Shown: positions 36,601-46,852 of the stretch, in pieces
How positions within the stretch are numbered: the stretch's first letter is position 1
Layout: each line of letters begins with the position of its first letter
Assembly: GCF_021800405.1 (NCBI RefSeq)
Contig: NZ_CP084550.1
Span: 2,108,001-2,172,000 of the forward strand
DNA: 64,000 nt
Source of the DNA: Arthrobacter sp. FW306-07-I
GTDB lineage: Bacteria; Actinomycetota; Actinomycetes; Actinomycetales; Micrococcaceae
Direction of reading: 5' to 3'
Notes under the pieces: model-generated
Database searches by the model: none
What the model saw: only the letters and a program-made list of their open reading frames with translations
Told to the model about the DNA's origin: nothing
Program-made: the position numbers and the translations under genes

Positions 36601-37619
36601 TGGCCCTGTTCACCGGAGCCCTGCCCCTGGTGCCGCCGGCCGCTGGTAAGGGCTCGGGACAGCAGGACAAGGGTCCCAACGTGGTGGCCTTGGGCGGCGG
36701 CCACGGCCTGGCAGCCTCGCTGTCGGCGCTGCGGCTGCTCACCTCCGAACTCACCGCGGTGGTCACGGTAGCGGACGACGGCGGCTCGTCCGGGCGTCTG
36801 CGCGAGGAGTACGGCGTCCTTCCGCCGGGGGACCTTCGGATGGCACTGTCCGCGCTCTGCGACGACACCGACTGGGGACGGACCTGGCGCGATGTCATGC
36901 AGCACCGCTTCCGCGCCGGGAAAGGCCCGGGCGGCTCCCTTGACGAACATGCCATGGGCAACCTGCTGATCGTGACACTGTGGGAACTGCTGGGTGACGC
37001 CGTCGCAGGGCTCAAGTGGGCCGGTGCCTTGCTCGGCGCCCGGGGGCAGGTCCTGCCCATGTCCACCGTCCCGCTCACCATCGAAGGCGACGTGCGCGTG
37101 ACCGCGCCGGATGGTGCCATCAGCCTGCAGACCATCCACGGCCAGGCGCGCTGCGCCGTGGCCGGCTCGCTGGAGGAAGTCCGGCTCCTGCCCAAGGCAG
37201 CCCCGGCCTGCACGGACGCCCTGACAGCCATCGAACTGGCGGACTGGGTGGTCCTGGGCCCGGGCTCCTGGTACACATCGGTCCTGCCGCACCTGCTCCT
37301 GCCGGAGATGCGGCAGGCGCTGTGCAGTACCCCGGCCAAGCGCTGCCTGACCATGAACCTCGCCATGGATACCAAGGAAACCACTGGCATGACGGCGGCG
37401 GACCATCTGCACGTCCTTCGGCGCTACGCTCCGGAGTTCAGCGTGGACGTGGTCCTGGCCGATCCCGCGTCGGTGCCGGACCGGCAGGATTTCGAGAAGG
37501 CTGCCGGCATGCTCGGGGCGGAAGTTGTCTTGGGTAAAGTAGGGGCGTCGGGACGCCGCCCCGTCCACGAGCCGCTCAGGCTGGCCACGGCGTACCAGGA
37601 CATTTTCGGGAACAGTTAG
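36600..37619 (+). CDS. yvcK: gluconeogenesis factor YvcK/GlmR
   Basis: A 339-residue CofD-like protein. ALGGGHGLAASLSALR, VTVADDGGSSGRLREEYGVL and PPGDLRMALSAL are the family's UDP-sugar-binding motifs; DEHAMGNLLIV and VLGPGSWYTSVLPHLL follow. In Bacillus and Mycobacterium the homologue binds UDP-GlcNAc and supports cell-wall precursor supply during growth on gluconeogenic carbon. ATG 36600 overlaps the rapZ stop by 1 nt. The next gene, whiA, starts 9 nt after it. Confidence 0.94.
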   Translation: MALFTGALPLVPPAAGKGSGQQDKGPNVVALGGGHGLAASLSALRLLTSELTAVVTVADDGGSSGRLREEYGVLPPGDLRMALSALCDDTDWGRTWRDVMQHRFRAGKGPGGSLDEHAMGNLLIVTLWELLGDAVAGLKWAGALLGARGQVLPMSTVPLTIEGDVRVTAPDGAISLQTIHGQARCAVAGSLEEVRLLPKAAPACTDALTAIELADWVVLGPGSWYTSVLPHLLLPEMRQALCSTPAKRCLTMNLAMDTKETTGMTAADHLHVLRRYAPEFSVDVVLADPASVPDRQDFEKAAGMLGAEVVLGKVGASGRRPVHEPLRLATAYQDIFGNS

Positions 37620-37628
37620 GAAGGTGCC

Positions 37629-38609
37629 ATGGCACTGACAGCATCAGTCAAGGAAGAACTGTCCCGTCTGGACATCAAGAAGTCATCAGTGCGCAAGGCT
37701 GAAGTCTCCGCAATGCTCCGGTTCGCCGGGGGACTGCACATCATCTCCGGCAGGATCGTCATCGAAGCGGAAGTGGACCTGGCGTCCACTGCCCGCAGGC
37801 TCCGTGCCGCCATCGCCGAGGTCTACGGCCACCAGAGCGAAATCATCGTGGTCTCCGCCGGTGGACTGCGGCGCGCCAGCCGCTATGTGGTGCGCGTCGT
37901 CCGTGACGGCGAGGCACTGGCCCGCCAGACCGGCCTCCTGGACGGGCGCGGCCGGCCCGTGCGCGGGCTGCCATCCGCCGTCGTCAATGGTTCAGCGGCT
38001 GACGCCGAGGCCGTATGGCGCGGCGCGTTCCTGGCCCACGGTTCGCTGACCGAACCGGGCCGCTCGTCGTCGCTGGAGGTCACCTGCCCTGGGCCGGAAT
38101 CCGCCCTTGCCCTGGTGGGCGCCGCCCGCCGGCTGGACATCCAGGCCAAAGCACGGGAGGTCAGGGGAGTGGACCGCGTGGTCATCCGCGACGGGGACAC
38201 CATCGCCGCACTCCTGACGCGCATGGGAGCCCACGATGCGCTGATGGTGTGGGAGGAACGCCGCATGCGCAAGGAAGTCAGGGCCACCGCCAACCGGCTG
38301 GCCAACTTCGATGACGCCAACCTGCGGCGCTCCGCCCAGGCCGCCGTGGCCGCCGGCGCACGCGTGGAGCGGGCGCTGGAGATCCTGGGCGACGACGTTC
38401 CGGACCACCTGAAGTACGCCGGCGAACTGCGGGTGGCGCACAAGCAGGCAAGCCTTGACGAGCTGGGCCGGCTGGCCGACCCCGTCATGACCAAGGACGC
38501 CATCGCCGGACGGATCCGCCGCCTGCTGGCCATGGCGGACAAGCGGGCGCATGACCTGGGCGTTCCCGGAACGGATGCCAATGTGACGCCTGAAATGCTG
38601 GACGAGTAG
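37629..38609 (+). CDS. whiA: DNA-binding protein WhiA
   Basis: A 326-residue WhiA protein: an N-terminal LAGLIDADG-like domain ([20 protein letters not shown] onward) and a C-terminal helix-turn-helix (about 230-310, [19 protein letters not shown], then [19 protein letters not shown]). In Streptomyces WhiA activates sporulation genes together with WhiB; homologues occur in nearly all Gram-positive bacteria and influence division. GGAAGG lies just upstream of ATG 37629. Last gene of the uvrC-rapZ-yvcK-whiA run. Confidence 0.95.
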   Translation: MALTASVKEELSRLDIKKSSVRKAEVSAMLRFAGGLHIISGRIVIEAEVDLASTARRLRAAIAEVYGHQSEIIVVSAGGLRRASRYVVRVVRDGEALARQTGLLDGRGRPVRGLPSAVVNGSAADAEAVWRGAFLAHGSLTEPGRSSSLEVTCPGPESALALVGAARRLDIQAKAREVRGVDRVVIRDGDTIAALLTRMGAHDALMVWEERRMRKEVRATANRLANFDDANLRRSAQAAVAAGARVERALEILGDDVPDHLKYAGELRVAHKQASLDELGRLADPVMTKDAIAGRIRRLLAMADKRAHDLGVPGTDANVTPEMLDE

Positions 38610-38711
38610 GCGCCCCATAGAATCAAAAAGAATTCCGGGCACCAGCTGCCCGGATGCACAATCCGAGCGTTACCAAACCGGACCTTGGGGTCCACGATAT
38701 TGGAGGATTTT

Positions 38712-39338
38712 GTGACCGAGTACGTATTGCCGGAACTCAGCTACGACTACGCCGCCCTTGAACCGCACATCTCCGCGCGGATCATGGAGCTGCACCACAG
38801 CAAGCACCACGCCACCTACGTGGCAGGCGCCAACAACGCCCTGGCCCAGCTGGCCGAGGCACGTGAAAAGGGCGACTTCGCCAACATCAACCGGCTCTCC
38901 AAGGACTTGGCGTTCCACACCGGCGGACACATCAACCACTCAGTGTTCTGGAAGAACCTGTCCCCGGACGGCGGCGACAAGCCCGAAGGTGAGCTGGCTG
39001 CCGCAATCGATGACGCGTTCGGCTCCTTCGACGCCTTCCGCGCCCAGTTCTCCGCCGCAGCCCTTGGCCTGCAGGGATCGGGCTGGGGCTTCCTGGCCTA
39101 CGAGCCCATCGGCGGAAACCTGGTCATCGAGCAGCTCTACGACCAGCAGGGCAACACCGCCCTGGGAACCATCCCGCTGCTGATGCTGGACATGTGGGAG
39201 CACGCCTTCTACCTGGACTACGTGAATGTAAAGGCCGACTACGTCAAGGCGTTCTGGAACATCGTGAACTGGGCAGATGTTGCCCAGCGCTTCGAGGCAG
39301 CACGCGCCAACGCAACGGGACTCATCACCCTCCCGTAG
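38712..39338 (+). CDS. sodA: superoxide dismutase (Mn-type)
   Basis: A 208-residue Fe/Mn-family superoxide dismutase. Metal ligands are H28 (MELHHSKHH), H76 ([10 protein letters not shown]), D160 and H164 ([11 protein letters not shown]). [10 protein letters not shown] and the Gln in [10 protein letters not shown] (Q121) are the pattern of Mn or cambialistic enzymes, not strictly Fe-specific ones. No signal peptide, so cytosolic. GTG 38712 is chosen because GGAGG lies 7 nt upstream; the open frame begins at 38685, but its extra nine residues are not family-like. Confidence 0.95.
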   Translation: MTEYVLPELSYDYAALEPHISARIMELHHSKHHATYVAGANNALAQLAEAREKGDFANINRLSKDLAFHTGGHINHSVFWKNLSPDGGDKPEGELAAAIDDAFGSFDAFRAQFSAAALGLQGSGWGFLAYEPIGGNLVIEQLYDQQGNTALGTIPLLMLDMWEHAFYLDYVNVKADYVKAFWNIVNWADVAQRFEAARANATGLITLP

Positions 39339-39363
39339 TGACGGGCGCTATACATCGATGTAA

Positions 39364-40608
<1,245 letters not shown>

Positions 40609-40618
40609 GGTTAGACAC

Positions 40619-41845
40619 ATGACATCTCACACCCTCAACGAACTGATCGCTGAAGGTGTCCGCGGGCGGTACATTCTGGTTCGAAGTGACCTGAATGTGC
40701 CGCTCGACGGCTCTACAGTCACTGACGACGGCCGCATCAAGGCCTCACTTCCAGTGCTGGCAAAGCTCACGGACGCCGGTGCCCGCGTGCTGGTAACAGC
40801 CCACCTTGGACGCCCCAAGGGCGCTCCGGAGGACAAGTACTCCCTGCGGCCTGCAGTGGACCGGCTCGCCGAACTGGCCGGCTTCAAGGTGACCCTTGCG
40901 GCCGACACCGTCGGTGATGCCGCCAAGACTGCCGCGGCATCCCTGCAGGACGGCGAAGCCCTGGTCCTCGAAAACGTCCGCTTCGACGCCCGCGAAACCA
41001 GCAAGGACGACGCCGAACGCGGCGCCTTCGCCGATGAACTGGTGGCCCTGACCGGCAGCAACGGCGCTTACGTGGACGATGCCTTCGGCGCCGTCCACCG
41101 CAAGCACGCAAGTGTCTACGACGTCGCCACGCGGCTGCCGTCCTACCAGGGCGACCTGGTGCACACAGAGGTGGAAGTCCTCCGGAAGCTCACCACCGAC
41201 ACCCAGCGCCCTTACGTGGTGGTGCTCGGCGGTTCCAAGGTCTCGGACAAGCTCGCGGTCATCGCCAACCTGATTGGCAAGGCTGACACCATCCTGGTGG
41301 GCGGCGGCATGCTGTTCACGTTCCTGGCAGGGCAGGGCCACAAGGTCGCCTCGAGCCTGCTCGAGCAGGACCAGATCCCGGTGGTCCAGGACTACCTGAA
41401 GCGGGCCGCGGACGCAGGAACCGAATTCGTGGTTCCCACGGACGTCGTCGTGGCGGAGAAGTTTGCCGCCGATGCCGCGCACGAAACGGTCGCGGCCGAC
41501 GCCATTGAAGGCAGCAGCTTCGGTGCCCAGGGCATCGGCCTGGACATCGGACCCGATACCGCTGCCGCCTTTGCCGACCGGATCAAGGGCGCACGCACTG
41601 TCTTCTGGAACGGCCCCATGGGTGTCTTCGAGTTCGAGGCATTCTCGGCAGGCACGCGCGCCATTGCCCAGGCCCTCACCGAAACCGACGGCTTCACCGT
41701 GGTGGGCGGCGGCGATTCCGCTGCAGCGGTACGTACCCTGGGGTTCGCCGACGACCAGTTCGGCCACATCTCCACGGGCGGCGGTGCCAGCCTGGAATAC
41801 CTCGAAGGCAAGGAACTCCCGGGCCTCAGCGTCCTGGACCGGTAG
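40619..41845 (+). CDS. pgk: phosphoglycerate kinase
   Basis: A 408-residue kinase that transfers phosphate from 1,3-bisphosphoglycerate to [14 protein letters not shown] is the substrate-binding N-domain motif, AHLGRPKG the second, [11 protein letters not shown] the hinge region, and [10 protein letters not shown] and [11 protein letters not shown] the nucleotide side. ATG 40619 gives the normal N terminus. It begins 10 nt after the gap stop. Confidence 0.97.
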   Translation: MTSHTLNELIAEGVRGRYILVRSDLNVPLDGSTVTDDGRIKASLPVLAKLTDAGARVLVTAHLGRPKGAPEDKYSLRPAVDRLAELAGFKVTLAADTVGDAAKTAAASLQDGEALVLENVRFDARETSKDDAERGAFADELVALTGSNGAYVDDAFGAVHRKHASVYDVATRLPSYQGDLVHTEVEVLRKLTTDTQRPYVVVLGGSKVSDKLAVIANLIGKADTILVGGGMLFTFLAGQGHKVASSLLEQDQIPVVQDYLKRAADAGTEFVVPTDVVVAEKFAADAAHETVAADAIEGSSFGAQGIGLDIGPDTAAAFADRIKGARTVFWNGPMGVFEFEAFSAGTRAIAQALTETDGFTVVGGGDSAAAVRTLGFADDQFGHISTGGGASLEYLEGKELPGLSVLDR

Positions 41846-41929
41846 TACGGGCCTCGCAGTCCTCCGGCCGGCAGGTTGCCCGCGGCAGCCTGCCGGCCGC
41901 ACACATATCAAGAACCTTTTGGAGAATAC

Positions 41930-42745
41930 GTGACTACGTCAACGAACGGCGCTTTCGACCGCAAGCCCTTCATCGCGGGCAACTGGAAAATGAACATGGA
42001 CCACGTGCAGGGCATCACCCTTCTGCAGAAGCTGGCATGGACCCTCTCCGACGCCAAGCACGACTACAGCCGCGTTGAGGTGGCCGTCTTCCCGCCGTTC
42101 ACCGACCTCCGCGGCGTGCAGACCCTGGTCCAGGGCGATGACCTGCAGATCGCCTACGGCGCCCAGGACCTCTCGCAGTTCGATTCCGGAGCCTATACGG
42201 GTGACATCTCGGGCCAGTTCCTGAGCAAGCTCGGCTGCAAGTACGTCCTGGTGGGCCACAGCGAACGCCGCACTATCCACAACGAATCCGACGACGTCGT
42301 GAACGCCAAGGTCAAGGCCGCGTTCAAGCACGGCATCATCCCCGTACTCTGCGTCGGCGAGGGCCTGGAGATCCGCCAGGCCGGAACCCATGTTGAAAAC
42401 ACGCTGCAGCAGCTCCGGGCCGGAGTGGCCGGGCTGACCAACGAACAGGCCGCCGAACTGGTGGTTGCCTATGAGCCGGTCTGGGCCATCGGCACGGGCG
42501 AGGTGGCAGGCCCGGAAGACGCGCAGGAGATGTGTGCCGCCATCCGGGCAGAACTCGAAAGCCTCTTTGGCGCCGACGTGGCCGCAAAGACCCGCCTGTT
42601 GTACGGCGGCTCCGTCAAGGCCAACAACGCTGCTGCCATCCTGCAGGAGCGCGACGTGGACGGCCTCCTGGTGGGCGGCGCCAGCCTTGACCCGGCGGAG
42701 TTTGCTAATATTGTCAGGTTCGAGAGCCACCTGGTCGCGGACTAG
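41930..42745 (+). CDS. tpiA: triosephosphate isomerase
   Basis: A 271-residue TIM-barrel enzyme interconverting dihydroxyacetone phosphate and glyceraldehyde 3-phosphate. AGNWKMN carries the catalytic Asn/Lys, [10 protein letters not shown] the electrophilic His, [12 protein letters not shown] the catalytic Glu, and [12 protein letters not shown] the phosphate site. GTG 41930 follows TTGGAG at 6-7 nt; the frame extends upstream without homology. It lies 84 nt after pgk. Confidence 0.97.
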   Translation: MTTSTNGAFDRKPFIAGNWKMNMDHVQGITLLQKLAWTLSDAKHDYSRVEVAVFPPFTDLRGVQTLVQGDDLQIAYGAQDLSQFDSGAYTGDISGQFLSKLGCKYVLVGHSERRTIHNESDDVVNAKVKAAFKHGIIPVLCVGEGLEIRQAGTHVENTLQQLRAGVAGLTNEQAAELVVAYEPVWAIGTGEVAGPEDAQEMCAAIRAELESLFGADVAAKTRLLYGGSVKANNAAAILQERDVDGLLVGGASLDPAEFANIVRFESHLVAD

Positions 42746-42793
42746 CCCGCAACCGGCACACACTCCCGCAATTCCAACTTCTGAAAGGCCGTC

Positions 42794-43048
42794 GTGGACG
42801 TTCTTCATGTCATTCTGCAGATCCTCCTGGGCATCACCAGCCTCCTTCTGACGCTGCTGATCCTCCTGCACAAGGGACGCGGCGGCGGCTTGTCCGATAT
42901 GTTCGGCGGCGGCATGAGCTCAGGCCTCAGCTCTTCAGGCGTGGCAGAACGTAACCTCAACCGCTTCACCATCATCCTGGGTGTCACCTGGGGCTTGGTG
43001 ATTATCGCACTCGGCCTGATCATGCGGTTCAGCGGCGGGGACTCCTGA
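42794..43048 (+). CDS. secG: preprotein translocase subunit SecG
   Basis: An 84-residue two-helix membrane protein. Hydrophobic segments lie at about residues 2-24 and 55-78, joined by the Gly-rich HKGRGGGLSDMFGGGMSSGL loop diagnostic of SecG. It assists SecYE during export. GAAAGG lies 5-6 nt before GTG 42794. Position after tpiA is conserved in Actinobacteria. Confidence 0.93.
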   Translation: MDVLHVILQILLGITSLLLTLLILLHKGRGGGLSDMFGGGMSSGLSSSGVAERNLNRFTIILGVTWGLVIIALGLIMRFSGGDS

Positions 43049-43102
43049 GCTCTGCAACTGAATAGAGGCCTGCGGCACTCCCGCCGCCCGGCCCTGACAT
43101 CT

Positions 43103-43138
43103 AAACTGTGGCTGTCGGTTACCGGCAGCCACAGTTTT
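43103..43138 (+). terminator. intrinsic terminator after secG
   Basis: A 16-bp stem (43103-43118 with 43122-43137, one G-U) with a 3-nt loop, ending in TTTT. It closes the gap-pgk-tpiA-secG unit. Confidence 0.88.
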
Positions 43139-43184
43139 GTATTAAGCTGCGGGTGCCGGCGTCCCCTTCGAAGCAGGAGTTCCC

Positions 43185-43580
43185 ATGGTCCATCCAGCAT
43201 CAGGCTTCCGCGGCACCCGGGCCGGGGTGACAGCAGGCTCAGGGTCCAGCCTTCAATCCAATGACACGTCCTCGCGCGCCTTGCCCCGGATCAGGGTGTC
43301 GTACTGGTGCGCCAAGGGCCACGAGACGCAGCCCGTGTTCCTGAAGATGCCGGAGGACCAGATTCCCCGCACGTGGGACTGCCGGCGCTGTGGCGGCCCT
43401 GCTACCCGCGACGGGCACGTGGCGGCTCCGGACGATCTGTTCGACGACGGCTACAAGAGCCACCTGGAATACGTTAAAGAACGGCGCTCCGGCCAGGACG
43501 CCGAAGACGTCCTGGCCGGAGCGCTGGAAAAGCTACGCGCCCGCGGCGTCCTTTCGGACGAGCTGCTGCGGGACACGTGA
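43185..43580 (+). CDS. rbpA: RNA polymerase-binding protein RbpA
   Basis: A 131-residue actinobacterial transcription factor that binds the principal sigma factor and stabilises open complexes. The core domain contains VSYWCAKGHETQPVFLKMP and TWDCRRCGGPA, with C/H and CxxC groups. The sigma-interacting helix is KSHLEYVKERRS. GGAG lies before ATG 43185. Its last 48 nt overlap the 3' end of the convergent pgl gene on the other strand. Confidence 0.94.
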   Translation: MVHPASGFRGTRAGVTAGSGSSLQSNDTSSRALPRIRVSYWCAKGHETQPVFLKMPEDQIPRTWDCRRCGGPATRDGHVAAPDDLFDDGYKSHLEYVKERRSGQDAEDVLAGALEKLRARGVLSDELLRDT

Positions 43581-44351
43581 GGCTGCGTTTTCGTCAATCA
43601 ACCACAGGGTACGGGACGTACCGCGGGGGCCTGAGGCAGGCACCTGCACCGGGTTGGCCCCAGCCAAGGCAAGCCCCACTGCTCCGGCCTTGTCCTCGCC
43701 GGCCACCACCATCCACACCTCGGAAGCCGTGTTGATGGCGGGAAGGGTCAGGGAGATCCGCAGCGGCGGCGGCTTGGGGGAGTTCCGGACACCCACCACC
43801 GTGCGGTCCTTTTCCCGTATCCCGGCCTGCTCCGGGAAGAGCGATGCAATGTGGGCGTCGGGTCCAACACCGAGCAATACCACGTCCAGCCGGGGGAGCG
43901 ATGACGGTTCCTCTGGCCGGTCGTCGGACATGTCGGCCGCATGCTCGGCTGCTGCCGCTTCCCTCAGTTGCCGGGCGTAATCATCCGCGGCCTCCTCGGG
44001 AGTGCCGAAATCGTCAGACGAACCAGGGGAGTGGACACGTTCCGGGTCCACCTGAATATGCGAGAGCAACGCATCAAATGCCTGTTTCGTGTTGCGGTCC
44101 GGATCGGCGGAAGCAACAAAGCGTTCGTCACCCCACCAGAAGTTCACCTTGGACCAGTCGACGGCGGGTGCCGCCGGTGAGTCCGCGACGGCCTTCAGTG
44201 TGCCGATCCCCACGGTTCCCCCGGTGAGCACCACGGTGGCTTCGCCGTACTTGTCCTGCACATCGACAAGCTTCGTGATCAGGCGTGCCGCGATCGCAGC
44301 CATGAGGACGGACGAATCAGGATGGATGCTTACTCGTGGGTCAACGCTCAC
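43533..44351 (-). CDS. pgl: 6-phosphogluconolactonase
   Basis: A 272-residue enzyme hydrolysing 6-phosphogluconolactone in the oxidative pentose phosphate pathway. VVLTGGTVGIGTL, NFWWGDERFV (the Asp/Glu-Arg motif) and LLGVGPDAHIASLFPEQ are the NagB-like signature. GTG 44351 overlaps the end of opcA by 11 nt. The C-terminal tail after IDENAAS runs 48 nt into rbpA on the opposite strand. Confidence 0.94.
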   Translation of the reverse strand: MSVDPRVSIHPDSSVLMAAIAARLITKLVDVQDKYGEATVVLTGGTVGIGTLKAVADSPAAPAVDWSKVNFWWGDERFVASADPDRNTKQAFDALLSHIQVDPERVHSPGSSDDFGTPEEAADDYARQLREAAAAEHAADMSDDRPEEPSSLPRLDVVLLGVGPDAHIASLFPEQAGIREKDRTVVGVRNSPKPPPLRISLTLPAINTASEVWMVVAGEDKAGAVGLALAGANPVQVPASGPRGTSRTLWLIDENAASRVPQQLVRKDAAGA

Positions 44352-45282
44352 TGGGTCGGACGCTCCTTAGATTGGTACGTGGCAGTCCAATAGTAATCAC
44401 TTCACCAAACACTTCATCCGGGTCCAGGCGGCGGAGTTCTTCGGCGAGGCAGTCGCGGAGGCTGCGGCGGGGGAGCGAGATCCGCTGTGCCGGCTGGCCC
44501 GGCTGGGTCAGTTCCGCCACGGACAGTCCCGGACGGAAGAGCTGGACGTCGCCGCCGGGTCGGGTGAGCCGGACGCGCCGGATCCCGGTTCCGGCCGGGT
44601 CCGCCACGATCGTCACCGGGGCATCCAGGGTCAGGGTGAGCCAGGCCGCGAGCAGGATGGTGGAGGGTGAGTCCGAGGCGCCCTCGACGGCAACGGCCGT
44701 CACCGGGGAGGAGTCCACTTCATCCAGGGCCGCGGCGAGTTGGATACGCCAGTTGGTGAGGCGGGTCCAGGCGAGATCGGTGTCGCCGGCCTTGTAGGTC
44801 CGGTGGATCCGTTCGAGCGCGGCCTGGGGATCGGGCTCGTTCGCGGAGTCGGTGATCCGGCGGTGGGCGATCGCTCCAATGGAGGTCTCACACGCGTTCT
44901 CCGGGGCGCCATGCGGCCACCAGGCCACAATGGGTGCGTCGGGGAGCAGCAGCGCGGCGACCAGGGACTCACTTTCGTGGGCGAGCTGGCCGTAGCCGCG
45001 CAGCACGATAACCTCGGAGGCCCCGGCGTCCCCGCCGACCCGGATCTGTGCGTCCAGCCGGTCCGCTGCGTCCTTCCCGGCGTCTGCGAGCACGATGATC
45101 CGGCAGGGGTGTTCGCGGGAGGCGTCGTTGGCGGCCTCGATCGCTTCTTCCTCCAGCCCCGATTTCGTGACGACGACCAGGGTCAGGACCCGGCCCAGGG
45201 CGATCACCCCGCCCTGCTCGCGCAGGGCCATGAGTTTCTTGGAGACCTTGGACGTGGTGGTATCGGGCAGGTTAACGATCAT
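44341..45282 (-). CDS. opcA: OpcA, glucose-6-phosphate dehydrogenase assembly protein
   Basis: A 313-residue OpcA-family protein. In cyanobacteria and corynebacteria OpcA is needed for assembly or activity of glucose-6-phosphate dehydrogenase. Recognisable segments are VLTLVVVTKSGLEEEAIEAA and PIVAWWPHGAPEN. It sits between zwf (4-nt ATGA overlap) and pgl (11-nt overlap), consistent with stoichiometric production with Zwf. Confidence 0.93.
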   Translation of the reverse strand: MIVNLPDTTTSKVSKKLMALREQGGVIALGRVLTLVVVTKSGLEEEAIEAANDASREHPCRIIVLADAGKDAADRLDAQIRVGGDAGASEVIVLRGYGQLAHESESLVAALLLPDAPIVAWWPHGAPENACETSIGAIAHRRITDSANEPDPQAALERIHRTYKAGDTDLAWTRLTNWRIQLAAALDEVDSSPVTAVAVEGASDSPSTILLAAWLTLTLDAPVTIVADPAGTGIRRVRLTRPGGDVQLFRPGLSVAELTQPGQPAQRISLPRRSLRDCLAEELRRLDPDEVFGEVITIGLPRTNLRSVRPSER

Positions 45283-46838
45283 GGCCTTCTCCAGGTTCGT
45301 CCGTCACGGGCCAGCAGCTCATCAGCGCTGGCGGGCCCCCAGGAACCGGGGGCGTAGGGTTCGGGCTGCTCGTCCAGCGACGCCCAGTACTCCTCGAACG
45401 GGTCAAGGATCTTCCAGGACAGCTCCACTTCCTCATGCCGCGGGAAAAGCGGCGGCTCACCCAGCAACACGTCCAGGATCAACCGTTCATAGGCTTCAGG
45501 ACTGGATTCGGTGAAGGAGTGCCCGTAGCCGAAGTCCATGGTCACGTCGCGGACTTCCATCTGGGTGCCGGGGACCTTGGAGCCGAACCGGATGGTCACG
45601 CCCTCGTCGGGCTGGACCCTGATGACCACGGCGTTCTGCCCGAAATCGTCTTCCCCGTGGTCGCGGAAGAGCAGGTTGGGGGCGCGTTTGAACACCACCG
45701 CAATCTCCGTCACCCGCCGACCCAGCCGCTTGCCGGCGCGCAGGTAGAACGGGACGCCGGACCAGCGTCTGGTGTGGATGTCCACCCGGATTGCCGCGTA
45801 GGTTTCCGTGGTCGAGTCGGCCGGGATGCCTTCCTCCTCCAGGTAGCCCAGGACCTGCTCCCCGCCCTGCCACCCGCCGGTGAACTGCCCACGTGCCGAA
45901 TGCGTGGACAAATCCTCGGGGAGTTTGACCGCGGCGAGGACCTTTTCCTTCTCCGCGCGCAGGTCATCGGCGTTGAACGAAATCGGCTCCTCCATCGCCG
46001 TGAGCGCCAGCAACTGCAGCAGATGGTTTTGGATCACGTCCCGGGCCGCGCCGACCCCGTCGTAATACCCGGCCCGGCCGCCGGTGCCGATGTCCTCGGC
46101 CATCGTGATCTGGACGTGGTCCACATAGTTCGCGTTCCACAACGGCTCGAACAACTGGTTTGCGAAGCGCAGCGCCAGGATGTTCTGCACCGTTTCCTTG
46201 CCCAGGTAATGGTCGATCCGGAACACCGCGTCCGGAGGGAACACCGACTCCACAATGTCGTTCAGCTGCCGGGCCGATTCCAGGTCATGCCCGAACGGCT
46301 TCTCGATCACCACCCGCCGCCACTTGTCTCCCTCGGCCTGCGCCAGGCCATGCTTGGACAGCTGCCGGCAGACCTGCTCGAACGCCTTGGGCGGGATCGA
46401 GAGGTAGAACGCGTGGTTCCCGCGGGTGCCGCGGACATCGTCGAGTTCCTTGATTGTCTCGCCGAGCCGCTCGAATGCCGCGTCGTCGTCGAACTCGCCC
46501 TGGACAAACCGGATGCCCTCCGAGAGCTGGTTCCACACCGCCTCATCAAACGGCGTCCGGGCGTGGGCCTGGACCGAGGCCTTCACCTCAGCGGCGAAAT
46601 CCTCCTTGTCCCACTCCCGCCGGGCGAACCCCACCAGCGCGAAACTCGGCGGCAACAAACCACGATTAGCCAAGTCATACACCGCCGGCATCAGTTTCTT
46701 CCGGGCAAGATCCCCCGTCACCCCAAACAACACAAGCGACGATGGACCCGCAATCCGGTTCAAACGGCGGTCCCGCGGATCACGCAACGGATTACGCGGG
46801 CGGCCCGCGCCCTTCCGGCCGTATTCAGTTTCTGGCAT
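45279..46838 (-). CDS. zwf: glucose-6-phosphate 1-dehydrogenase
   Basis: A 519-residue NADP-dependent enzyme, first step of the pentose phosphate pathway. LVLFGVTGDLARKKLMP is the dinucleotide-binding start; RIDHYLGKETVQN holds the active-site His/Lys; VIEKPFGHDLESA and YLRAGKRLGRR are conserved. A basic N-terminal extension of about 28 residues precedes the core. It lies 14 nt after pgi and overlaps opcA by 4 nt. Confidence 0.96.
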   Translation of the reverse strand: MPETEYGRKGAGRPRNPLRDPRDRRLNRIAGPSSLVLFGVTGDLARKKLMPAVYDLANRGLLPPSFALVGFARREWDKEDFAAEVKASVQAHARTPFDEAVWNQLSEGIRFVQGEFDDDAAFERLGETIKELDDVRGTRGNHAFYLSIPPKAFEQVCRQLSKHGLAQAEGDKWRRVVIEKPFGHDLESARQLNDIVESVFPPDAVFRIDHYLGKETVQNILALRFANQLFEPLWNANYVDHVQITMAEDIGTGGRAGYYDGVGAARDVIQNHLLQLLALTAMEEPISFNADDLRAEKEKVLAAVKLPEDLSTHSARGQFTGGWQGGEQVLGYLEEEGIPADSTTETYAAIRVDIHTRRWSGVPFYLRAGKRLGRRVTEIAVVFKRAPNLLFRDHGEDDFGQNAVVIRVQPDEGVTIRFGSKVPGTQMEVRDVTMDFGYGHSFTESSPEAYERLILDVLLGEPPLFPRHEEVELSWKILDPFEEYWASLDEQPEPYAPGSWGPASADELLARDGRTWRRP

Positions 46839-46852
46839 GTTGCTTTTGCGCC

